This document shows positions 26,331 through 33,971 of a stretch of DNA of 64,000 bases, piece by piece; position 1 is the stretch's first letter; each line of letters starts with the position of its first letter. Position numbers and translations under genes: made by a program. The notes beneath the pieces are model-generated. The model was not told the origin of the DNA. It saw only the letters and a list, made by a program, of their open reading frames with translations, and ran no database searches. Origin of the DNA: Streptomyces lavendulae subsp. lavendulae (GTDB lineage Bacteria > Actinomycetota > Actinomycetes > Streptomycetales > Streptomycetaceae); contig NZ_CP024985.1 of NCBI RefSeq assembly GCF_002803845.1, positions 6,397,501 through 6,461,500 of the forward strand, written 5' to 3'.

Positions 26331-28579
26331 GCGTCTGCTGCCTTCAGTTCCCAGCGGAGCTCCTCCACGAGCCGCTTGCCGGTCACCGTCAGCTCGGCCG
26401 CCCCCGACAGCCGGTCGAGGGCCCGGTGGATGCGGTCCGCCCCGTCGGGCTCGTGCGTGGTGGTGGCCCGCCGGTACGCCTCCACCGCCACCCGCTCGTG
26501 CACGTCGGCCAGCAGCCGCGACACGGGGACCGGCCGGGTCCGCCACGGCGACGGGTGCTGCCAGGCCCCGTCCAGCGCGTACAGGTCGGCCACCTCCGTC
26601 AGCGCCCGCAGCCGGGCCCGGCGCCGCCCGGTCAGCAGGGCCAGCGCGGTCTCCCGTACCCCGGCGCCGTACGGCACCCCGAGCGCGCCCGGCCCGTGCC
26701 GCCCGGCCTCGCCCCAGCCCCCGGCCCGCGGGCCGCCCGCCAGCGGGGTCAGGGTGCTCAGCCCCACGGCCGCCGCCCGGGCGAACACGGGGACGGTGCG
26801 GTGCAGCAGCGCCCAGGCCGCGTCGAGCCGGCCGCCCCACTCCCGCGCCTCACCGGCGCCGAGCCGCAGCCGGGGCGGGCGGGCGAAACAGTTGCGGTAC
26901 GGGTCCAGGTCCTCCAGGGCCACCGGGGCCGCCCCCGGCCGCGGCGACCAGGTCCGTACGGGCAGCCAGCGCGCGTCCCCCGCCTCCGGGCCGAAGCGGT
27001 GCTCGGTGCGCCCGTCCCGCACGGCGTACCCCTCGCCGGTGTGGTGCAGCCAGGCCCGCCCGTCCGTGCCGGGTTCCCCGAGCCGCAGCAGGCCCAGCGT
27101 CGGCAGGTACACCTCGCCGTCCCGGTAGGCCACTTCCGCCGGCAGCTCCAGCCCGCCCCGCAGCACCGCCGCGGCGGCCAGCGCGGCCAGCCGGCGGGCC
27201 GCGCCGGGCCCGTCGGCCCGCCCCGCGCGGACGGCCTCCAGGGCCTCCAGCACCCAGGTCCGGGTGAACGGGTGGTCCAGTACGGCGTCCAGCGCGTCCG
27301 TGCCCGCCCGCCCGGCCGCCTCCACCCCGGCCAGCAGCTCCCAGGCCCGCGCCCATGCGGGGTCCCCGGCGAGGTCGGCGTTCAGCCGGGCCAGCAGGAC
27401 CCGGGTCAGCTCCTCCTGCGACCGGGCGAGCGCGCCCGCGTCGGTCAGCTCCGGGGCGGTCTCGCGGGCGGCGGTGCGGCCCTCCACCCCGTCCACCAGC
27501 TCGCGCAGGTCGGAGCAGTACACGGAGGGGTTGTCGAAGCCGCCCGGCTCCGCGTAGCGGTGGGTGTAGAGCCCGCCGCCGCACGAACGTACGACGGGGC
27601 AGCGCCGGCACGTACCGCTGACGCCCGCCAGGCCCAGTTGGCGGGCCCGTACCCCGGGATGGGCCGCGACCAGGTCGAGGGGGTGGTCGAAGACGTTGAA
27701 CCCGGTGGCGGCGGCTCCCTCGAACGCGCTCTTGAGGGAGTCGACCTGCTCCAGGGTCCCGTCGGTCTCGACGACCACGAGGTCGGTCGGGGCCAGCCCC
27801 AGGGACTCCGTCAGGCTGGGCCCGCCGCGCAGGGTGGACAGCAGGGACTCGAAGAGCCGTACGGGCACCGGCCGCTCCAGCCGGTCCCAGCGGTCGAAGA
27901 CCCGCAGCAGCCAGCGCGCGTACGCGTCGGGCGCGCCGTCGGGCCGGACCGGCGGGGTCTGCCAGGTCGCGTGCGGGAGCAGGAAGTCGATCCGGGGCGG
28001 CTCCAGTTCGACCAGGGCGTCCAGGACGGCCGCGGGGTCGTTGGCCACGTCCACCGTGCACAGGAGGCCCTGGTAGAGGTGGCGGTAGGGCGCGGAGCGG
28101 AGCAGGTCGACGGCGGCCAGCACCAGGGGGTGGCTCGTACGGCCGTCCGCGAAGCGGCGGTGGCGGTCGTTGGCCGCGCGGTCCCCGTCGAGGGAGATGC
28201 CCACCCGGACGCCGTACTCGGCGAAGAGGTCCAGGTACCGGGGGCTCAGCTGGAGGCCGTTGGTGTGGATCCGCAGGTCGAGGTCGGACGTACCGGCGAG
28301 CGCGCGGGTGAACTCCTCGCACACGAGCCGTAGTCGGTCCGGACCCGCCAACAGGGGTTCCCCTCCGTGGAGGATCACCGTGACGGAGGGGAGTGCATGG
28401 TCACGGGCATGTTCGGCGAGCCGCGACGCGGTCTGGGAAACGACCCCGGGGGAGATCACTTTCGGCCGGGCTCGCCAGCTCTGATCTGCGTGTTCGTAGA
28501 CATAGCAATGATCACAAGCAAGATCGCATCTGCTGTGAACCTTCAGGACGATCTCGCGGAATGCGATCAGGCCGGTCAT
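26327..28579 (-). CDS. fxsB: FxsB radical SAM/SPASM peptide maturase with extra C-terminal domain
   Basis: 750 residues. Radical SAM domain with the 4Fe-4S cluster cysteines C18, C22, C25 (SRCDLACDHCYVYEH), then VILHGGEPLL, RIHTNGLQLS and VGISLDGDRAAND. The SPASM-type auxiliary cluster region follows at about 319-355 (CRRCPVVRSCGGGLYTHRY, then VYCSDL). FxsB enzymes join the Phe ring to the beta carbon of the third residue (Ser) in the FxSxx tail of FxsA, forming a cyclophane. Residues about 400-750 are a second domain that resembles the HExxH peptide-modification domain found beside FxsB, but no HExxH is present. It starts 29 bp after fxsA. Confidence 0.88.
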   Translation of the reverse strand: MTGLIAFREIVLKVHSRCDLACDHCYVYEHADQSWRARPKVISPGVVSQTASRLAEHARDHALPSVTVILHGGEPLLAGPDRLRLVCEEFTRALAGTSDLDLRIHTNGLQLSPRYLDLFAEYGVRVGISLDGDRAANDRHRRFADGRTSHPLVLAAVDLLRSAPYRHLYQGLLCTVDVANDPAAVLDALVELEPPRIDFLLPHATWQTPPVRPDGAPDAYARWLLRVFDRWDRLERPVPVRLFESLLSTLRGGPSLTESLGLAPTDLVVVETDGTLEQVDSLKSAFEGAAATGFNVFDHPLDLVAAHPGVRARQLGLAGVSGTCRRCPVVRSCGGGLYTHRYAEPGGFDNPSVYCSDLRELVDGVEGRTAARETAPELTDAGALARSQEELTRVLLARLNADLAGDPAWARAWELLAGVEAAGRAGTDALDAVLDHPFTRTWVLEALEAVRAGRADGPGAARRLAALAAAAVLRGGLELPAEVAYRDGEVYLPTLGLLRLGEPGTDGRAWLHHTGEGYAVRDGRTEHRFGPEAGDARWLPVRTWSPRPGAAPVALEDLDPYRNCFARPPRLRLGAGEAREWGGRLDAAWALLHRTVPVFARAAAVGLSTLTPLAGGPRAGGWGEAGRHGPGALGVPYGAGVRETALALLTGRRRARLRALTEVADLYALDGAWQHPSPWRTRPVPVSRLLADVHERVAVEAYRRATTTHEPDGADRIHRALDRLSGAAELTVTGKRLVEELRWELKAADA

Positions 28580-28608
28580 TCCACCAGTCTAGAGCGCGTA
28601 CTTCTCCG

Positions 28609-28773
28609 TCAGAGCGCAGAGTTGAAGATCGGTGTCTGAACGTGACGGCCGGATTCCGAGGGAAGGACCCGGCCGATCACCGCGGCGGCGGAAGCGCTGC
28701 GCGCGTCGATCCGCGTGAGCGGGACCCGGCGGTCCTTGTCCGGGCTGGTCGGGGGGGTTGCGGAAGTGTTCAC
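28609..28773 (-). CDS. fxsA: FxSxx-COOH RiPP precursor peptide FxsA
   Basis: 54-residue precursor from the GTG at 28773 (GAGGA 8 bases upstream). The leader is Thr/Pro/Ser- then Arg-rich and holds VPLTRIDARSASAAAVIGRV, which fits the conserved FxsA leader (PLxxIDxRxA...GRVLP). The C-terminus is IFNSAL, i.e. F-x-S-x-x ending at the carboxyl end, the defining feature. FxsB is predicted to crosslink the Phe ring to the Ser beta carbon. There is no export signal or cleavage site. First gene of the minus-strand operon, with a sigma-70-like promoter at 28810-28838. An in-frame extension to 28881 is possible but lacks a ribosome site. Confidence 0.87.
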   Translation of the reverse strand: MNTSATPPTSPDKDRRVPLTRIDARSASAAAVIGRVLPSESGRHVQTPIFNSAL

Positions 28774-28809
28774 GACACCGTCCTCGGGGAGGCCATCTGA
28801 AATGGGGGG

Positions 28810-28838
28810 AAATGACACCAGTGCGTCACTGCTGTCAA
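28810..28838 (-). promoter_or_regulatory. Predicted promoter of the fxs operon
   Basis: On the minus strand: -35 TTGACA (28833-28838), 17-bp spacer, -10 TCATTT (28810-28815), about 37 bp upstream of the fxsA start. The -35 is perfect and the -10 weak. The short motif acgcttgac recurs about 44 bp further upstream. The flanking 28774-29042 gap is AT-rich for this genome and holds no gene. Confidence 0.5.
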
Positions 28839-29042
28839 GCGTGGACTTTACTCGCCCACACCCCATTGGCAACCGAGACATGACGCCTGGTCAAGCGTTC
28901 TATAGAAAGCGTGGCGCAATTCTCAAGAGGGCGCGTTCGGCCGTTCGCCGGAATGCAAGATCCAATTTCCGGGGCCGGGGCGCCCGGGCGCCCGCCGGGG
29001 ACTCCCCGGGCGTACGTCACCGCAGGTCGGTAGGTTGGACGG

Positions 29043-29606
29043 ATGCCCACACCCCCCGTGATCCTGCTGCTGTCCGGAAGCCTGCGCGCCGGGTCCTCCA
29101 ACGACCGCGTGCTGCGCACCGCCCGCGCCGTGGCCGAGCAGGCCCCCGAGCCGCTGGAGGCGGTCCTCTACGAAGGCCTCGCCGGGCTCCCGCACTTCAA
29201 CCCCGACGACGACCACGACCCGCTGCCCGCCCCGGTGGCCGCGCTGCGCGCCGCGATCGACGGGGCGGCGGCGGTGCTGATCTGCGCCCCGGAGTACGCG
29301 GGCACCCTGCCCGGCTCCTTCAAGAACCTGCTGGACTGGACGGTCGGCGGCACCGAGATCTGCGACAAGCCCGTCGCCTGGGTGAACGCGGCCGCCCCGG
29401 GCCGCGGTGAGGGGGCGGCCGCCACGCTCCGGACGGTGCTCGGCTACACCGGTGCGGCCGTCGTGGAGGAGGCCTGCGTCCGCGTCCCCGCCGGAGGCGG
29501 GGAGCCCGCCGCCGACGGCCTCCTGACGGACCCGGCCGCCCGCGAGGGCCTCGCCCGGGTGCTCGCCCTGCTGGCCGCGGCCGCACGGGAAACCGGGGAC
29601 GCCTGA
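29043..29606 (+). CDS. NADPH-dependent FMN reductase family protein
   Basis: 187-residue flavodoxin-fold oxidoreductase. FMN phosphate loop LSGSLRAGSSNDRVL (residues about 8-22) and the second family block ICAPEYAGTLPGSFKNLLDW (about 81-100). Members reduce FMN, quinones or azo compounds using NADPH. It is divergent from fxsA across 269 bp, so it could support flavin supply for the maturase, but sharing a promoter region is the only link. Hairpin terminator 12 bp downstream. Confidence 0.9.
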   Translation: MPTPPVILLLSGSLRAGSSNDRVLRTARAVAEQAPEPLEAVLYEGLAGLPHFNPDDDHDPLPAPVAALRAAIDGAAAVLICAPEYAGTLPGSFKNLLDWTVGGTEICDKPVAWVNAAAPGRGEGAAATLRTVLGYTGAAVVEEACVRVPAGGGEPAADGLLTDPAAREGLARVLALLAAAARETGDA

Positions 29607-29617
29607 GGGGAGTCCGG

Positions 29618-29643
29618 GGGCGGGGCCGCGTGCGTCCCCGCCC
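29618..29643. terminator. Hairpin after the FMN reductase gene
   Basis: Perfect 8-bp arms gggcgggg/ccccgccc with a 10-nt loop, 12 bp beyond the stop codon. Confidence 0.6.
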
Positions 29644-29714
29644 CGGTACGGTCCTCCTGCGGCGCCCCGCAAAAACGTTTGACCTCCGGATGCACCGGCG
29701 GTCGGATGGGGGCC

Positions 29715-30614
29715 ATGAGCACAGGACGGACGGGCCCCGGCCCGGCGCACCACGACGAGGACCTCGTACGCCGCCTGATCGCGGGGCAGTTCCCCCACTG
29801 GGCGGAGCTGGAGGTCACCCGCTTCCCCTCCGGCGGCACCGTCAACGCCGTGTACCGGCTCGGCGGTTCCCTGACCGTACGGCTCCCCCTGACGCGGGGC
29901 GGGGCCGAGGACGTGCCGCTGGAGCGGGAGTGGCTGCCCCGCCTCGCCCCCCGGCTGCCCGCGTCCGTCCCCGAGGTGCTCGGGGCCGGGGAACCCGCCG
30001 AGGGGTACCCGTGGCCCTGGTCGGTGTATCGGTGGCTGCCGGGCGAGAACCCCCGCGAGGGGGCGCTGACCGCGCCCGGACCCCTGGCCGAGGACCTCGC
30101 CGCCTTCGTGGGGGCGATGCGCGGGCTCACCCTGCCGGGCGGACCGCAGGCGTACCGGGGCGGCCCGGTCGCCTCGCTCGACGCCGGGACGCGGGCGGCG
30201 ATAGAGGCGCTGCGGGGGATCCCGGAGGAGGGCGTCGACTGCGACGCCGCGACCGCCGTGTGGGAGGAGGCCCTGCGGGCCCCCGCATGGGAGGGGGCGC
30301 CGGTGTGGCTGCACGCCGACCTGATGCCGGGGAACCTGCTGGTCCGGGACGGCCGGCTGACCTCGGTGATCGATTTCGGGTGCACCGGCGTCGGCGATCC
30401 GGCCTGCGATCTGTTCCCCGCGTGGAACCTGCTGCCCGCCGGCGCCCGGGAGGTCTTCCGCGAGGCGCTCGGCGTGGACGACGCCAGCTGGATCCGGGGC
30501 CGGGGCCGGGCCCTCTCGCAGGCCCTGATCTCCCTGCCGCACCACCGCCGCACGAACCCGGCGATGGCCCGCAACGCCCGCCACGTGATCCGCGCGGTCC
30601 TCACCGGGGCCTGA
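29715..30614 (+). CDS. Aminoglycoside phosphotransferase (APH)-fold kinase
   Basis: 299-residue APH/choline-kinase-fold protein. N-lobe VTRFPSGGTVNAVYRLGGSLTVRLPL with the usual pattern before the ATP-binding Lys/Arg. Catalytic loop VWLHADLMPGNLLVRDG (Brenner motif HxDLxxxNLL), followed by the metal-binding VIDFGCTG. Substrates of such proteins range from aminoglycosides to sugars and amino alcohols, and resistance cannot be inferred. ATG at 29715 with GGATGGGGG just upstream; a weak TTGACC/TCGGAT promoter at 29679-29707 would make the transcript nearly leaderless. Confidence 0.85.
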   Translation: MSTGRTGPGPAHHDEDLVRRLIAGQFPHWAELEVTRFPSGGTVNAVYRLGGSLTVRLPLTRGGAEDVPLEREWLPRLAPRLPASVPEVLGAGEPAEGYPWPWSVYRWLPGENPREGALTAPGPLAEDLAAFVGAMRGLTLPGGPQAYRGGPVASLDAGTRAAIEALRGIPEEGVDCDAATAVWEEALRAPAWEGAPVWLHADLMPGNLLVRDGRLTSVIDFGCTGVGDPACDLFPAWNLLPAGAREVFREALGVDDASWIRGRGRALSQALISLPHHRRTNPAMARNARHVIRAVLTGA

Positions 30615-30645
30615 CCCCCGCCGCCGTTGCCCCGGCGCGCCCCGG

Positions 30646-30975
30646 CTAGGCCGCACCGGCGCCCGTACCCGTACCCGTAGCGGTGCCAGTGCCAGTGCCA
30701 GTGCCAGTGCCGGCGTCCGCGTCCGCGGCGGACCGGGCCCGCCTGACCTCCCGCAGGTACGCCAAGGCCTGCCGCCGGGACACCTCGCCCAGGAGCCGGT
30801 GTTCGTGGAGCCCCCGGCGGGCCTCGTTGCGGGCGTTGACGAGAGCCTCGGCCCGCAGGACCAGCAGGCCCCCGAACGCCAGGGTCGCGGCCACCCACCA
30901 GGGGGCATCGGCCAGTGCCACCGGGCCGGCCGCCAACAGGCCGCCGAGGGGGGCGAGAAGGCGTGGAACGGTCAT
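30646..30975 (-). CDS. Small membrane protein with a Gly-Thr repeat tail
   Basis: 109 residues. A hydrophobic N-terminus LLAPLGGLLAAGPVALAD and a second helix WWVAATLAFGGLLVLRAEAL form a two-TM hairpin. A charged helix (ARRGLHEHRLLGEVSRRQALAYLREVRRARSAAD) follows, then a Gly-Thr dipeptide repeat tail from a hexamer microsatellite. ATG with GAGGAG upstream. It converges with the APH gene. The TM-plus-charged-helix layout is loosely like SLATT proteins, but only one pair is present and I do not claim homology. Confidence 0.6.
   Translation of the reverse strand: MTVPRLLAPLGGLLAAGPVALADAPWWVAATLAFGGLLVLRAEALVNARNEARRGLHEHRLLGEVSRRQALAYLREVRRARSAADADAGTGTGTGTGTATGTGTGAGAA
30658..30722 (-). repeat. 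Hexanucleotide microsatellite in the small membrane protein gene
   Basis: Degenerate 6-bp tandem units (gtaccc, gccagt, gtccgc) coding for the Gly-Thr/Asp-Ala tail. Slippage would lengthen or shorten the tail in frame. Confidence 0.7.
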
Positions 30976-31107
30976 GTGTGCGCTCCTCGAAAGGACGGAT
31001 GACGGATGGTGGCGGGCGCGGGCCGCGGGTCCGGCGGATCCGTCAAGAAATCTTCCGGACCTGACGGTTGGCCGTACAAACGAGGCTCCGATGGCCAATA
31101 TGAGTGC

Positions 31108-31132
31108 TCCGGGGCTGACTTGGCGCCCCGGA
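31108..31132. terminator. Hairpin in the gap before the NACHT gene
   Basis: 8-bp arms tccggggc/gccccgga with a 9-nt loop, 136 bp upstream of the NACHT start. It may insulate the gene or form part of its leader. Confidence 0.35.
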
Positions 31133-31222
31133 ACAGGCCGCGCGGGCCCCTGGCCGACGCGTCCCACCGACCACCGTTCTATGCCCGTCGTACCCACGCT
31201 GACCAGGGACGTCCGGCATCTG

Positions 31223-31257
31223 TGAACGAGTGAACGCCAATGAACGGCTCGTGAACG
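31223..31257. promoter_or_regulatory. Four TGAACG boxes upstream of the NACHT gene
   Basis: TGAACG at 31223, 31231, 31241 and 31252 (spacings 8, 10, 11 bp), ending 11 bp before the start codon. Near-helical phasing points to a protein that binds one face of the DNA. The NACHT protein has its own HTH and is a candidate. A related 10-bp-period array lies at 35727-35755. Confidence 0.4.
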
Positions 31258-31267
31258 AGGAGAGCTG

Positions 31268-33946
31268 ATGGCAGCATCTTCCGGCCTTCGGCCACGGGGG
31301 CCCCAGCGCCCCGATCCGGCGGCGGCCCCACCGGAGATACGCCCCTGGGTGACGCTCATGCGCCGGGTCCACGACGAGCTCTACGAAGGGCTGGACCCGG
31401 CCGAACGCCCCACCGTCACCGCACTGGCCGAGGCCGCCCACTGCAGCCGGTCCTACGTCTCGGAGTCCTTCTCGGGCAAGAGACCCCCCTCGCTGTCCCT
31501 GTTCCTGTCCATGGTGACGGCGCTGCGCGGGGACCCCGCCGAGTGGGAGCCGCGGTGGCACCGGGCCGCCGCCGAGCGGGAGTCGGCCGCGGCGTCGGCC
31601 GCAGGATCGGCAGCCGGGTCGGCCGTCGGGTCGGCCGTCGGGGAGCAGGAGCCCCTCCCGCCGCTGCCCGGGGTCGCGCACACCGGCGCCGACGAGGCCC
31701 CGGAGCCCGCCGCGGACACCCCGCCGTCCGCCCCCGGCCCCGCCCCGGACCTCCGCCGCTACCCCGTCCGCCGGTTCCTGCGGACGGCCGTCGCGTGGGT
31801 GGTCCTCGCGTTCACCTGGCCGGCCCGCGCCCGCCGGGACCGGCAGGCGGGACGCCTGCGCCGCAAGCTCGTCAAGCAGGTCAGGGACAGGACCGCCGAC
31901 GAACTCGCGCGGGCCGAGGCCCACCACTACCTCCAGCCGCGGTTCGCCGTCCTCACCGCCCGCCGGGAGGAGCACGCCGGGCGCGGCCGACGCGACAGGA
32001 GGGCCCGCCGGAGCGAACCCGTAGCGGTACCGACCCACGTGACGAGCATCCGCGCCCTCTACGAGGACACCGACGACCTCGTCGTGCTCGGCAAGCCGGG
32101 CATGGGCAAGACCACCCAACTCGCCCGGCTCGCACACCGCCTGGCCGTCGAGGAACTGGACGGCACCGCCGACGGGGAGCCCCGGCTGCTCCCGGTCTAC
32201 CTGCGCCTGGACACCTACCGGGGCGAGCCGCTGGAGGAGTGGCTGGCCGAGGCGATCGTCCGTCAGTACGGCGACGTCTCCCGCGTGCTGGTGCGGACCT
32301 GGCTGAGCGAACACCGGCTGCTCCCGGTGCTGGACGGCCTGGACGAGGTGCCGGAGGCGGACCGGTCCAAGTGCGTCGCGGAACTGCGGCGCCTGCGCCG
32401 CGCCTGCCCGGGGATGGCCGTCGGCTGCCGGACGGACGAGGCGGACCTGCGCCGTCTCGCCTTCGGCCTCCGCTCCCGGCGCTACGTCGAGATCCAGCCC
32501 CCGGGCCGGCAGGACGTCCAGGACTTCCTCGCCGCGGACCGGGAGGCCCTCGCGGACGTGCACGTCGCGCTGGAGGAGAACGAGGACCTCTGGCCGCTGT
32601 TCCAGTCGCCGATGATGCTCGGCTTCATCCGCGTCACCTACCGCAACCGGCCCGCGACCGACCTGCGCGAGCCCGGCAGCCTCGCCGAACGCCGCGGCCG
32701 GATCTTCGACGCCTACGTACGGGAGTGCCTGCGGCGCGAGCGCCCGTGGCCGGACGAGGCCCCCGAGCGGACCCTGACCTGGCTGACCTGGCTCGCCCGG
32801 ACCCTGACCCGGCGCGGGGAGCACGTGCTCTACCTGGACCGGCTCGACCTCGGCTGGCTGTCGCGCACGGAGCAGATGCTCCCGCGGATCGTCCCGAACC
32901 TGGCCATGTCGGTCTGCGCGCTCGGGCTGCCCGTCCTGTGGGTGGCGGCGGCGGTGCGCGCCGGGGTGGTGCACACCAGCGTCTTCGGCGCGGCGGCCCT
33001 CGCCGCCACCATGGCGGTCACCTGCGCCGTGACGGCGTACAAGTCGGAGAAGCGGTTCGCGGAGGCCGAGGGGGACGGCGGCGACCGGAAGCGGGGGGCC
33101 ATCGCGGGCCCCGTCGCGGCCACCGGGCCCCTGATGGTCGTCATGGTGTACTGGCTGGTCTACGTGGCGCACGTCGACCTGATGGCACCGGGAGCCGTGG
33201 TGGTGGGCCTCGCCTACATGTGGGTCGCCGCGACCCAGATGGAGGCCTCCTTCACCGATGTGTTCGATCCGGTGGAGCAGATGCGGTGGACCTGGCGGCG
33301 GGGCGACCGGATGATCTATTCGAAGACCAAGTTCCACATCGTGCGCGGTGCGCTGTCGCTGTTCATGTGGCTCGCCATCGAGTTCCTCCTCGGCTACGTC
33401 GTCCACCTGCTGTGCCCGGAGCCCTCGTGGATCGGCCCGGCCGCGGCCGCGCTGCTGGGCCTCGTCTACATCGTCGGCAACCAGTTCGAGCCCTCGCTCC
33501 AGGACCGCCGGCCGCGCCCCAACGAGGGGGTGCGCCGCACGGTGCGCTTCTCCCTGGTCCACGGGTTCGCCGGGCTGGCCGTGGGGGCGGTTGGCCTGAT
33601 CGCGCTGATCGGCCTGGCGGTGCCCGGCCACGACCTGCGGCGGGCCGGTTTCGTGGCCGCCCTGCTGGGCCTGCTGTTCGCCGTGGTGCGGGGCTTCCGG
33701 TTCGGGGGCCTGGCGGTCCTGCGGCACTGGACGATCCGGGCGATCCTGGCGTACCGGGGGCACACCCCCTACCGGTACCGGCGGTTCCTGCACACCGCGG
33801 AGGAGCGGGTACTGCTCTTCCGTACGGACAGCGGGTTCTTCTTCCCGCACCGCCTGCTGCAACTCCACCTGGACACGCCGGTGGAGCGGCTGCTGCCCCG
33901 CGTCACGCCCGGCCCGGCGGTTCCCGCCGCACGGGACCGGACGTAA
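31268..33946 (+). CDS. Membrane NACHT NTPase with N-terminal HTH
   Basis: 892 residues. N-terminal HTH of XRE type (residues about 48-75: VTALAEAAHCSRSYVSESFSGKR). An Ala/Pro linker with a possible TM helix at about 173-190 (RTAVAWVVLAFTWPARA). NACHT/STAND NTPase: Walker A VLGKPGMGKTTQ (about 272-283), Walker B LLPVLDGLDEVPE (about 354-366), then sensor-like regions. At least six hydrophobic helices between about 545 and 830, and a family-type ending, FLHTAEERVLLFRTDSGFFFPHRLL. GAGGAG precedes the ATG. NACHT proteins include anti-phage NLR-like factors and developmental regulators; the HTH suggests the former may not apply. Confidence 0.88.
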   Translation: MAASSGLRPRGPQRPDPAAAPPEIRPWVTLMRRVHDELYEGLDPAERPTVTALAEAAHCSRSYVSESFSGKRPPSLSLFLSMVTALRGDPAEWEPRWHRAAAERESAAASAAGSAAGSAVGSAVGEQEPLPPLPGVAHTGADEAPEPAADTPPSAPGPAPDLRRYPVRRFLRTAVAWVVLAFTWPARARRDRQAGRLRRKLVKQVRDRTADELARAEAHHYLQPRFAVLTARREEHAGRGRRDRRARRSEPVAVPTHVTSIRALYEDTDDLVVLGKPGMGKTTQLARLAHRLAVEELDGTADGEPRLLPVYLRLDTYRGEPLEEWLAEAIVRQYGDVSRVLVRTWLSEHRLLPVLDGLDEVPEADRSKCVAELRRLRRACPGMAVGCRTDEADLRRLAFGLRSRRYVEIQPPGRQDVQDFLAADREALADVHVALEENEDLWPLFQSPMMLGFIRVTYRNRPATDLREPGSLAERRGRIFDAYVRECLRRERPWPDEAPERTLTWLTWLARTLTRRGEHVLYLDRLDLGWLSRTEQMLPRIVPNLAMSVCALGLPVLWVAAAVRAGVVHTSVFGAAALAATMAVTCAVTAYKSEKRFAEAEGDGGDRKRGAIAGPVAATGPLMVVMVYWLVYVAHVDLMAPGAVVVGLAYMWVAATQMEASFTDVFDPVEQMRWTWRRGDRMIYSKTKFHIVRGALSLFMWLAIEFLLGYVVHLLCPEPSWIGPAAAALLGLVYIVGNQFEPSLQDRRPRPNEGVRRTVRFSLVHGFAGLAVGAVGLIALIGLAVPGHDLRRAGFVAALLGLLFAVVRGFRFGGLAVLRHWTIRAILAYRGHTPYRYRRFLHTAEERVLLFRTDSGFFFPHRLLQLHLDTPVERLLPRVTPGPAVPAARDRT

Positions 33947-33948
33947 CG

Positions 33949-33971
33949 GGTCACGGCACTAGGCGCCGGCC
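33949..33971. repeat. 23-bp element spanning a stop codon (copy 1)
   Basis: ggtcacggcactaggc followed by gccggcc. It covers the TAG stop of the GNAT gene in the convergent junction with the NACHT gene. A copy with one substitution lies at 53356-53378 in the same relation to an unrelated gene. Confidence 0.6.
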
